DNA of 64,000 nt from Membranipora membranacea (Eukaryota > Bryozoa > Gymnolaemata > Cheilostomatida > Membraniporidae), in assembly GCA_914767715.1 (NCBI GenBank), contig OU612067.1, forward strand, positions 16,313,001-16,377,000, read 5' to 3'. This document shows, piece after piece, positions 36,535-46,884 of this stretch (its first letter is position 1; each line of letters opens with the position of its first letter). A program made the position numbers and the translations under genes. Below the pieces are notes generated by a model, which was not told the origin of the DNA, made no database searches, and saw only the letters and a list, made by a program, of their open reading frames with translations.

Positions 36535-37348
36535 GTACTAACAAACGAGTCAAGAAGAGATGGCTGTCCCACGCTTTACGTCATTCATGTAAAGATCCTC
36601 ATCTCCCATTTTTTGCAAATCCTCGCTGTACGACAAAAGAGAAAATTGAATGAATGATTACATGTGGGGGTTGACGTTCTCCGAAAAACAAAAATATATA
36701 TTGTGCAAAACAATGTCAATGACATTCAAAAACATCAATGTAACAAGACAGTGGTGTGAGACAGGTCTCAGTTGCTGGTAGAGTTCTTTGTGTCGGAGCT
36801 TCGCTGAAAAACCACCGGAGGGTTAGCGACCTAACATAAATGAATGCGGTAAAACACAATCGGGAAAATTCCCTCATTCCAATTCCAGAAAACACAGACA
36901 ATCTGAATCAGCCTTGCATCGAAGGTATGCTGGTAAGAACAAGGATTTACAACTCCGAGTTAGCGGGAGTCGTGGAGAGGCAAAATAGTGCTTGCAAAAT
37001 ATTGTCCGGTTTATTTCTGGCTTTTTCATTTAGATTGCATTGCCGGTCCGCATAAACTCCTGAACGCCCTTAATCAGGAACTAAGGCAGGGCTGGGGAAA
37101 GGCGATACCCCAAAGGGTACATGGTGCTCTAAACATGCTAGGTCTGACCGATCTTTCGAGTTTGGTTGGATTTCCCCTGTTAGGTCCGGATAGAATTTAA
37201 TCCTCACATCAGTAGATTACTGGATGAGCCAATTTTCTCTTTAGTTAAAGAGCAGGAAATAAAAAAGTGAACAATGCGAGATGAGAATCTTTACTTGAAT
37301 GATGTTATGCGTGGGACAGCCAGCTCTTCTTAACGTGTTTGTCAGTAC
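36535..37348. mobile_element. ~815-bp element with ~115-bp terminal inverted repeats
   Basis: The left arm (36535-36649) and right arm (37230-37348) are inverted copies at roughly 80 % identity. TGGCTGTCCCACGC at 36561-36574 pairs exactly with 37309-37322, and AAAGAGAAAATTG at 36636-36648 pairs exactly with 37230-37242; between them GTAAAGAT and CTCATCTC are shared. The 580-bp interior is not palindromic. It holds three overlapping short frames: 36840-37055 plus, 36988-37200 plus (70 codons, stopping just before the right arm) and 36716-36901 minus. None resembles a transposase I know. Probably a decayed non-autonomous DNA transposon; no clear target-site duplication is seen. Confidence 0.75.
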
Positions 37349-37375
37349 TTATGCTGTAGATTACGGAGCAACCCT

Positions 37376-37849
37376 TTAGCTGATACTGGCCATGACAAAT
37401 CGGTGTCCTTCTTGGTTAGGCTTTTTTGGGCTCGCTCTGCAAAGAAAATTTCCCTGATGATTATTCAATAGATGGTATGCAATTTCAAGGTTGTTCAGAT
37501 TTTTCCCTAGACTGACGTGCCAAAGTTTTGAGTAACTGCCTGGTGCCAAAGAGACTGCGATGAAGTCATAGCCAATCGGGAAGATGAATAGACTAAAATT
37601 AAATAGCGAAAGGAAGTCAAATTTGGCAGTGAGCCAACTGTGTAGTGATTCAAAACAAACATTACCCCATAGGAACGATGCACATTTCCCTAATCTGGTA
37701 TGTCTAATATCTGGCAATAAATCTGGGGGAAGGTGACTAAACATAATGGTGTAGAGAAGTGTTCCACCTAATTTAGCGCCTGTATCAGGAAGAGCTACGC
37801 ACAATCGCACTATGGAGGCAGATGTGCAAGCGTGAGGTAAGATCTCCAT
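37376..37849 (-). other. Unrecognised 157-codon open frame
   Basis: This is the longest frame in the window not created by a tandem repeat. The ATG at 37849-37847 has a favourable context (GAAATGG), and an in-frame stop lies four codons upstream, so the frame is closed on both sides. It has a hydrophobic central segment around residues 78-105, several tryptophans and cysteines, and a charged C-terminus. I recognise no domain. It begins 28 bp outside the inverted-repeat element at 36535-37348 and has no visible partner gene, poly-A signal or exon neighbours. It may well be chance; about one frame of this size is plausible in 64 kb. Confidence 0.15.
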
Positions 37850-38650
37850 TTCCCGGTTCTAGTGAGCACCACGGTGTGAGCCACCGGCCAATAGGGAAAC
37901 AACAAATATAAAACATTCCCGGCCTAATGAGGGATCATAAAGAATGTTGTCAGGAGAGTATATTTAATACCTGATGGGGGAAGGACTAGATTTTGTCAGA
38001 GAGAATACACATTCATTTCCTCCAAACCTAAGGAGGGTCGATATGGGACTTCAGGACTATTTTTTTCCCTAGAAGCTCTCACCAGATGTATCGGTTCTCC
38101 CCTTGTTCAGGTCCTCTCTGAGTAATGAGACCACCTATCTGTCTATGGATGACCTTTGGATGTACAAATAAGACTTCTATTATTCCAACCAATTCTTCTA
38201 TTTCTGGTATTGTGTCTAAGTCTGGTTGCTAATATTCTCATCCTATTGTCTTCAGAATCAGATTTAGGTTGTAAAGAATGCCAGCGATTCAAAACCTTCA
38301 TACATTCCGCTACTGGAATGAAATAGACTGCCAATAAAAGTGTGAAAAAAAAAGACTTCAAATACTTATCTGAGCGTATTTATAGCACATAAAAAGACAG
38401 CATTGGATCGATGCCATGGCATAGTTGGCACAGTTCTGAGTGGACATAAATACCCCCACCTACTACATACAAAATTACTCACAATTACTATTCGATAGTA
38501 CAACGCTAACGTCAGCCAACGGCAAGTGAATGAAGTAATCGGTAGCAATACGCAACATCAATCTACGCAAATGCTGCCAAATCCTCATGAGATTCGATCA
38601 TCAATGCAAGATCAAAGTTAAGTTCAGACAAGCTAGGAAATATTTCCATA
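37850..38650. other. Non-coding stretch
   Basis: Nothing recognised; frames of 60-72 codons only. Confidence 0.5.
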
Positions 38651-38673
38651 TCAAGACGTCAAGACGTCAAGAC
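38651..38673. repeat. 8-bp tandem repeat, 2.9 copies
   Basis: TCAAGACG repeated, followed at once by a C-rich CCCACCCACCCACC stretch (38679-38692). Confidence 0.85.
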
Positions 38674-39633
38674 AGCCTCCCACCCACCCACCAAAATAAC
38701 ATTTTCTTCTCACTTTTGTAATCGGATAGGTAAGGATAGGTGAAATTACTACACTCACTCAAGCTATTAACAGCACTCGTAGTATTTCCCCAGGATTTAT
38801 GTAGTGACTAAAGAATTTCAAGTTTACAACCAATACGAAATATTCCTCATAAGATTGCATGCTTCAGAACAAGAGTTGACGTCAATTCTGCTGTAGAACA
38901 TGAGCTATGTTAGTAAGTGCTAGTTTCCATCAACTAGTAATGTTTCTTCCAAAACAGGTAAATACGAAATTTTAAAGCTCGATGGAAATTACCAGACCCC
39001 AATGTACACTACTTTCCAATACACTTAGCATGAGTGGCAATGAATCCAGGATTACAAATCTTAACCTTGGGAATTTCAAGGACTATGCTCCCAAACAAAT
39101 TACACACGGTGCTGGTTTCGACATCATCATCGTCAGTTTCCAAGCATAAAAGAGATTGCAAAATGATCTGATGGTAAATGATAAAGATCAGCGTCTATTT
39201 CAGCATGTGTACGTCATTGGTGACAGTTTGGTCAGCATTGTCAATTACCATATGTCTATGGTAAGCAGATTTCGTTCCCACAGCAGCAGAAGAACAAGGG
39301 TGCAGCACGATATTGTAGAGATATTTTAGTCTGTTACTTGTGAAAAAGGCCGTCTATTTTTAACCGACGCGATGCGACATTAGCAATTAAGCAACAGAAA
39401 AAGTAGCTTACGCGATTGATTTGTGAGTTATTAATATTATCCTGCACTGCAGGCAATTTAGAGGTGAGAAACTCTCCGGAGAGAAAACCATTCGCAGTCC
39501 CGATAATCCATAACACTTAGTCTAGGGCACATGAGTCACTGAGTCAGAGTGGCATGCAGAGAAAGCCTTTTTGTTGTAATTAAGACATTTTTAGCCACTT
39601 AACCCCTGCAGGCAGTCGAGCTTCAAGATCAGT
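38674..39633. other. Non-coding stretch
   Basis: Nothing recognised. Confidence 0.5.
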
Positions 39634-39681
39634 AAGTCAAAATAACCGACAGAAAGTCAGAATAACCGCCAAAAAGTCAAT
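39634..39681. repeat. 20-bp tandem repeat, about 2.4 copies
   Basis: AAGTCAAAATAACCGACAGA is followed by AAGTCAGAATAACCGCCAAA and a partial AAGTCAATAA; starts at 39634, 39654 and 39674. Confidence 0.85.
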
Positions 39682-41500
39682 AAAGGGCTATTAGGGAATA
39701 GCTCGCCCTAAATAGGTTATCGCAAAAGTGCTTATAAATTAGGAGAGCGAGGGAACTCTTAATTGATACAAAAGAGTAATATGGAAATTTGACATGTTAA
39801 AACCAGCAGCTGCTACTGTTGTGGCTGCAGAAAGTAGATCAATTTTGCTAAATGATAATCGAGAGGTACTGTCTAGACTTCCAATTACAAATCCCTAGGT
39901 GCTCCGTGGATGGCCGGCAAACCCGGCAGCTAACCTAAACCAGACGTCGCTTACATGCCAACAGACTCATCTTGTATTATTAGTTAACCATATGGGGACA
40001 GGGGAGATGATAACAGTCACAATGAGCAAATATCAATTTTGATATGGTCATTATGGATATGATGGTCATTTCTTGCAACTGGTATTTCTATAGTAGTCCT
40101 TTGACGGTAACAAATTGCGCAAAAATGGCCTAACTGCCTGCATAATTTCTGCGTTTAGCGTACCATCTAGACCCTACATCTCACTTGCACTGACTATTGA
40201 ATAAAGGAGTCAATTTAAGTTTCTCTATTGACTCTGGGCTGTTAGGTGGACACTGGCTTGAAATTTGATGGAGTTTGTTGGTTTTTAACCAACATAGCAT
40301 CATCGAAAAGCAGAGAAATGTCCTATTAATAGATTTTATCCCTTCACATGAAGAATTTCAGGGTTTCTTTCGGCCATCAACTTGAGCGCTTGATTTCAAT
40401 GCAAATCATTGGAAGCAAGAACCCGAGTTTCATAATGAATTATTATTTCAAACCTAAAACCACAATGACGTTAAGATTTACTGACCTTCCGTACTGTTCC
40501 TACAGCACAAACAAACTCTGGACTCTGGTCATTGAAAGGTGCATCAACTCGGGGCATCAGACACTTCACACAGATATTTTTGGCGGGCATACCTCAAAGC
40601 TGACCCTGTGAAAAAAGTTCATACACCAACAGATTAAACCACATTGAGATAATCCGGTTCACTAGCCCTCCTGCCTCAAGGGTGACTAGTACAATACTAC
40701 AAAATAAATACTACAAATATAACCCTAGCTCCACTTGCAGAGACGAGAAGATTGAGGCGTGGCTGACGCCACCCGCACATTTTGCAGAGGATGCTGCAGA
40801 AACAACTCTGAGTCTAGTCATAATGTAACGATAGCGGGACTTTGTTGGAGGTAATGATTTGGCCGATGACACCGTCTGGGGTTCAGAGTGGTGGCTGATG
40901 CCCTCACATGGTTTAGGTACTTGACACGATAAATCCCAACCTCTGAACTAACTAAAACACTAGCTAATAATAAAACTTATATAACTGTGAGGGTCAACAA
41001 GATCATCTCTGGTCGTTTGCATCTACTGAAAAACTATAAGCCTGAGAAAAAATAGTAACCCGCAGCCTTCAGAGTCCACCAAAAGCTCATTATATATACC
41101 TGACTGTCATATATTGTTGTCAAGGGCACATGGCGGGAACATCGGGCCGGCTTCTCATCACAGAGCCACCGTATGCATTTCAGCAACTGCAGCCCGCAAC
41201 AAAAACCTGCAACAAAGGGAAAACCACTGTTAAATGTAACTAACTGCAACAATTTATTTCATAAATTGAGTTTCTGCAGGGCTAGGGCTATCTATGGAAT
41301 ATGACAAAGCAATATGAGTAGTGAATATAAAGAGAAACCCATAGTTTGCAAGCAAACTTGAGAAAAAATGACCGCCATAACTGATTTATTATCGTTTTTG
41401 CATATGCCAGGCATTTGCAGCACCCTTACAACTTTAGATAGTGATCTTTACAACCACTAAAACATCCATTAGGTTGATGAATGAATGACCAGGTCATTCT
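39682..41500. other. Non-coding stretch
   Basis: An 87-codon plus-strand frame (40348-40611) has no recognised domain. GTGGCTGA(C/T)GCC recurs near 40759 and 40890 but the similarity does not extend. No gene recognised. Confidence 0.5.
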
Positions 41501-41593
41501 AGCCAGTATACTTTGAGTCTTTGGTGATCGATGGGAGGGTGGGTCTCTCCCCCTCCCGACCACCCACCCTTACCAAGGAGTCAGATACTGGCT
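41501..41593. mobile_element. G-rich foldback element, 93 bp
   Basis: Nested arms pair AGCCAGTAT (41501-41509) with ATACTGGCT (41585-41593), TTTGGT with ACCAAGG, and AGGGTGGGT (41536-41544) with ACCCACCCT (41562-41570), separated by unequal internal loops. The left strand carries GGGAGGGTGGG, a near G-quadruplex motif. No target-site duplication recognised. Confidence 0.65.
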
Positions 41594-42079
41594 AAGGTTG
41601 ATCTGCTTGCATGTGTCATACCTCTGACAGAGAAAGCTGTCATGTCATCACAAAGCAGCCTGTAAAATAAAAGCAAATAGCCAAGTCATTAATACGACAT
41701 AAACAAGCCCAACAATATCAGACCCAAAACAATCAAAAGAAAGTTTATGGCAAGCATGATTATGAGTTATGACCAACATATCTTTAATAAGACTTGCCAG
41801 GGCTTGCTTGAGCACGGCAGTATCATCAAGCCATCAGCAAAATAAAACCACTGAATCATAAAACAATATTTTTATAAATGCAATTATCTTTGAAATAACC
41901 TGATGACTAACTCAAATTAGATAACAACACGATTCTATTGATTTGGCCAAAAAAGAGTCATATGGGAAGAGAGTAGATTTTGTGTGTTCGACTTTTTATG
42001 CTAATAATTGAATTGCGCAGAGATTTTCCAAGTATTGGATATACCCATGAGTCCCATCGAAGTAATCACAGCTGTGAAT
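41594..42079. other. Non-coding stretch
   Basis: Nothing recognised. Confidence 0.5.
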
Positions 42080-42164
42080 TAGCCTGGGCTCTCTGTGATG
42101 GGCGGTGGGTGGGGGTTCAGTCCACCCGCCAACCCACCCCCCACCCACCGCCCATCCCAGGCTA
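42080..42164. mobile_element. G-rich foldback element, 85 bp
   Basis: TAGCCTGGG (42080-42088) pairs exactly with CCCAGGCTA (42156-42164). Inside, GATGGGCGGTGGGTGGGGG (from 42097) pairs with the C-rich run ending ACCCACCGCCCATC (to 42155). The left strand has four G-runs that could form a quadruplex. Overlapping frames of about 60 codons on both strands are by-products of the palindrome. TGAAT lies close to both ends, but a full target-site duplication is not clear. Confidence 0.78.
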
Positions 42165-45120
42165 GATGAATACCCTACACAAAAAAAGAACTTCACGATC
42201 TGAGGATGCTAACATCAGAACAAAGAGTATAAAAACACTCACATTAAATTTATCAAGTATGATGGCAAAAATCCAAGCAAAAAAATTTTCTTGGTAAGCT
42301 AAATTATTCAAAAACTTTGTCCTCAATCAAATTTACATGCAACACTGTTTTTTGCATTTTTTCTTTGTCTTTTCCAGAAGCGTTTGCTCCCCCCCTGGTC
42401 GGCCATAATTCCGATGTTCCCATTTGCTGTAACTCTGGACGAAGCAATAGCCTTTAGGGCGCACATGTGGGTTGACCAGGGCGTACAAACGGCATTAGAA
42501 CCTGGAAACCCCAGGCAGCATCAAATCATCGGCAAATAATCGTAGACTGAGAGCAGCTTGGTAAGCTAAGCTTCATTGAGCGGGAACAGTAGTGACATTC
42601 GCAATCAAAAGTATAGGCGCTAAGGCTAGGCTGGGTGAGAAATCAAGGTGATATGTAATGATGACTTCTCTTGACAGCCCTGGGACACTTAGCTTCGGGG
42701 GAACACAATACAGTAGTAAAGTAGTATATTAGTTGTAGTTGTAGAAAATAGATGATGCCTACCCTGGGTAAAGACATCAAAGCAGCTACAACACCTCGTA
42801 ACTCCCATCTACTCGATATCACCAAAACTTGGCAAGAGTTCAGCGAACAACGATCTTCAACACTACAAAACATCAGTCATTGAAAATTAGAGGCTAATAA
42901 TAATTACATAAACCTTAGCCAGGTCTACAACCTGAAATGCAATCGTTGAAGATGGAACAATTTCAAACCTGCCAACTAATTATTATGGGCTAAGATGTTT
43001 GTAATTAGAATTCTTGTCTATTTTAAAGTGCAGCAGCGGCCAAAGGCCTTCAGCATTTGAGTGGGTGTAAAGATGAACATTGGCGTATTGTAGCAACATC
43101 CCATATACTATGCTTCTCAGAATTACTATACAGCTTGATTATGAATGAAGGTAGAGAAGTTGAAGCTCGGACAAAACTCTGCTGCTAAAATGAAATATTA
43201 CCTCTACGATCCCCCAATACACCGTGGGATATGGTTTGGTCGAATTTCCAGGAAGGAATCTTGGCCGTTTACAAGTTAAAGCAGGCAAATGTGGAGAATA
43301 TTATCAAGTTTGACTTGGAAGCCAGAATTCGACTATCAAGAACTTGTGACTAATGTCAGAAAGAGGCTACCATGTGTACAAAACCGTACCAGTGTACCAG
43401 ATTCCGGAAAACGGTCGATTGCGTTTCAGAGTTTCTGGATATCCTCCTCGGCTTTTTGGAGGAGGATCAAAGACTTTCCACGGATGTTTCAGGGTGTTGA
43501 TGTAACCGCCAAAAGCTTCAAAAATAACACATCAGCAGAATAATTTTTTACTATGCAGTATTATGAAATGCGCCATAGAGTACACAAAAACGGGTGAAAT
43601 AGACAAAAAACGCCGGTAAACAAGTCAACAAGAAATGAGTAAAACAACAGGAAACGTGCAAAACTCGTCGAGGGCCGCCACATCCCTGCAGTAGAAATTC
43701 CCTGTCATCGATTTAATCCGCAAGTGCCAAAACCAACTTGTAAAAAACATGCATTTTTTTTTTCTTTGTAAAGTATTTGTAATTGAATCTTTTTGCCCAT
43801 TAGCTTTGACTCTGCAATGACGAGTGCATCACGAAACATTGACAGGGTGCCAAGAAACAGGTTAGGAAATATTTCTTTGTGTCAGTTGCATCATAACACA
43901 GGCCGTTGACTTCGGATCATAATATTGTGGTTTATGGCCATAACAATAGTAGTATGCGCTAGGTGTGAAGTGTGAAGTAGTAAAAAAACGCATTCACTGA
44001 CCTGTTTCAGATTAAGCTACGAAAACTGCGATGGTACCCAGTGGACTAAGAGGATTAACTACCCAAATGTACCAATAACGCTGATATCCTACATAGATAA
44101 GAAGGATTAGGCTGTAGCGTAAGGGCAAAAAACAGTCACATCATTATTTGGCAGCATGTTTGGGCGAATACATGACGTTTTATGACGACAAGACAAACCA
44201 ATTACCTGTCGCCACGTAATGAGTCTGTCAATCAGTGCCTCGACTGGTCAGTAGAGTCAGTTTGTGTCAGTCAACTTCATTATCTGAAAAACAACAAAAC
44301 GAAAACATGTACGCTGGATCTCAGCCAAAAAAGATAAGTGGCTATAATGTCATTGACCCAAATTTTGGAGTTTGGAACTTGACTGGGCAAAAGGTTTGCA
44401 TTACATCATTCATGACACGATGGACCGAAAAAGTTGTTTGGGCTCACATGTGATCGGCCTTAGATAAGCAGGGAAATATTTACTGATTTTCACGAGATAA
44501 TAAAAGCTTCTTTTCTCGATCAAAGGCTTTTTTTGTAGATCCCGGTTCAAAAGCCCATGAGCGATAAAAGAATTCCTAAACATGCCAACAAAATGTTAGC
44601 GGAAGGGCCCAGCATTGCGCAAGGGCCCTAATCACCAACTACACAAAGGCAGATAGGCAGATTTTTACTGGCAAAAAACGCAGGATCCAAGCTGCCTAGG
44701 TGATTTGTGCAGCGTGCTGTTTTTGCAATTACTCCTAAATGTCAAGGGCGTAAAGCGACATCGCATAGTAATGAAGTGTAGTAATTACAAGATCATGCAT
44801 ATGCTTGCTATGTCATAATTAATTGTCTCAATAGCTTTTAATTAAAAAGGAAGGAAAGGCCGATGGGTTTTTCCCTCCGGGAATAGCGTGTGTTGTTTTA
44901 GTTTTAATCATCTACGCCAAAAGACGCTGTGTACTTTTGCGGTAATTAGGCTATTTGATCAAAAACTAGGATGAAAATTGATAACAAGCTTTGATAGTAG
45001 TATCGTATCGTATCGTAGTAAATAAGAGTTTATCAGGTTAGGGAGTTGCATCAGGGGATATATCGACCCACACCCAGTGAAATAAACAGTAAACACACGC
45101 TGTAGGAAGGCAAGGGCAGG
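42165..45120. other. Non-coding stretch
   Basis: Open frames reach 84 codons (43289-43543, plus). AGGGCCC and GGGCCCT flank a short loop near 44605-44630. No gene recognised. Confidence 0.5.
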
Positions 45121-45156
45121 ACAATATTTGAGACAATATTTGTTACAATATTTGTA
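45121..45156. repeat. 12-bp tandem repeat, three copies
   Basis: ACAATATTTG followed by AG, TT and TA in successive copies at 45121, 45133 and 45145. Confidence 0.88.
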
Positions 45157-45246
45157 ACATTTTCCGTGTTTACGAACAAGAAATGGCGTGTCCGTATAAA
45201 CTTTAAAATGCTAAGGATGTGAGTTTGAACTTGTAGTTTGAACTTA

Positions 45247-45935
45247 TTTTTGTTGTTGGATGTGTTGATCAGTTTGAGCAAGCAACATGTTTAGTGCTCA
45301 GATGCACTAGGCAAACCAGCTAGACTTTTACCCACACATTTATAAAATTGGAAACTGTGGGGATAGACTTATTACACAGAATTTAACGTTTTTGTTGTCG
45401 AATTTGGTGATCAGTCCTGGCTAGCCCCCTCAACGTGTTTAGTGTACCAGGCAAACACGCCAGACCTATACCTACACATTCGTAAATTTGGAAACTGAGG
45501 TTGAATAGCCTTGTAGGAATCGTGTTTAGTGCTCGGATGCACTGGGCATACCAGCCAGACCTATACCTACATATTCATAAAATTGGAATCTGTGGGGTAT
45601 TGGCGCAGAAATTCATGTTGTTGTTGTCATCGTCGTCAAACTTGTTGATCTGTTCTGGCTAGCCACCTCAACGTGTTTAGTGCTCAGATGCACTAAGCAA
45701 ACCAGCCAGACCTATACCCACACATTCAGGGAATGGGAAATTGGGGGTGAATAGCCTTATTGGTAGAAATTCGCAGAATCGTGAAAATAAAATGTTTTGA
45801 TCGGTTCTAGCTAGCAACCTCTTTGGTTTAGCGCTCGGATGCACCAGGCATACCAGCCAGCCCTATACCTAAACACACAAGAAATGGCAAACTGCGGGTT
45901 ACGCAGAAATTCGTGGAAATGTGAAAGTTGAGTCG
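45247..45935 (+). repeat. Decayed ~151-bp tandem satellite, about five units
   Basis: The motif GTGTTTAGTGCTC(A/G)GATGCAC, or a decayed form, starts units at about 45285, 45437, 45521, 45672 and 45824; spacing is 151-152 bp except that unit 2 is truncated to about 84 bp. Each unit continues with CCAGCCAGACCTATACC, CACATTCATAAAATTGGAAA, CTGTGGGG, a CAGAAATTC block, a TTGTTGTTGTC block and GATC(A/T)GT(T/C)CTGGCTAGC. Unit identity is around 75-80 % by eye. Confidence 0.85.
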
Positions 45936-46784
45936 TGTCTATATTTTGAAAAGTACTAACCATTTTTTTTGTAACAAACAATATACTTAGTATACTTAGT
46001 ATACCAGTACTAAGCTATACCAAGTATAGATAAAATCAATAGAACCTAGCTATTTTTTGCTAGCTTTTCCAGGAAAGCATCCATAAATTTTGCAGATAAT
46101 TTTATTTACGTGGTATTTTGTGCACACCATTACACAGCTAATATGGAAATGCCAGTTGAGGGACCTGGCCCCTAGATTGTATATTCCGTATCAAAGCGCT
46201 TAGGAGGAGCCGGTCGCCTTACCTGGTAGTAAGTAGAGTAAAATGAGTAAGGTCAGCGCTTACAGGCAAGCTGCCACGCAAGTGTGATTGTTGTCAAAGT
46301 AATATCGTTCCCTGACCTCGACACCTCCAGAATTCGTACGCACATCACTGGTCAGAAATTTCCACTCAAGCCACCAAAACTAAATAAAGAGATCTAAGAG
46401 AAAATCCACTAAACTTTGACACAGATATGATCAGTAAAAGCTTCTTGAACCACATAACCGACATGTTCACTGACGCATATTATCACATAGACAGGGTACT
46501 ATACCCTTACTAAGTGATATTATGGTGAGTTCAAAGGAGACCAACACGACGCAATGTTCTAGTACTAGCTTGGTGACGGAGATGGAAGGGAAACACAGGA
46601 GAATATCAGAATCACATTAACTGTTCCAAGAAATTCCAGCACTCTATGATATTATTATTTGATCAAGTTGTTTATACTGAAATCAGGGACTTCAAATTTG
46701 AGAACTATATTGAGCTACACACATACACCAACACACAAGTTCACATTACACCTAATGCCAGAGCCCTGGTCCAATAATTGATCC
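45936..46784. other. Non-coding stretch
   Basis: TATACTTAG is duplicated next to an inverted CTAAGCTATA block near 45983-46020, a small palindromic cluster. Otherwise nothing is recognised. Confidence 0.45.
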
Positions 46785-46884
46785 CATGGTGCTAGAGATT
46801 CTAAATAACAAACCCTGGCTCCTTTATTCCATATACAGCAGACACCATGGTGCTAGCATGTCCAAAAAACAAACCTAGGTGCTG
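46785..46884 (+). repeat. Short diverged direct repeat, period 61 bp
   Basis: CATGGTGCTAG occurs at 46785 and 46846, each followed by an A-rich block with AACAAACC and a GG(C/T)(T/G)CT-like end; about 38 bp is shared. Confidence 0.65.
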
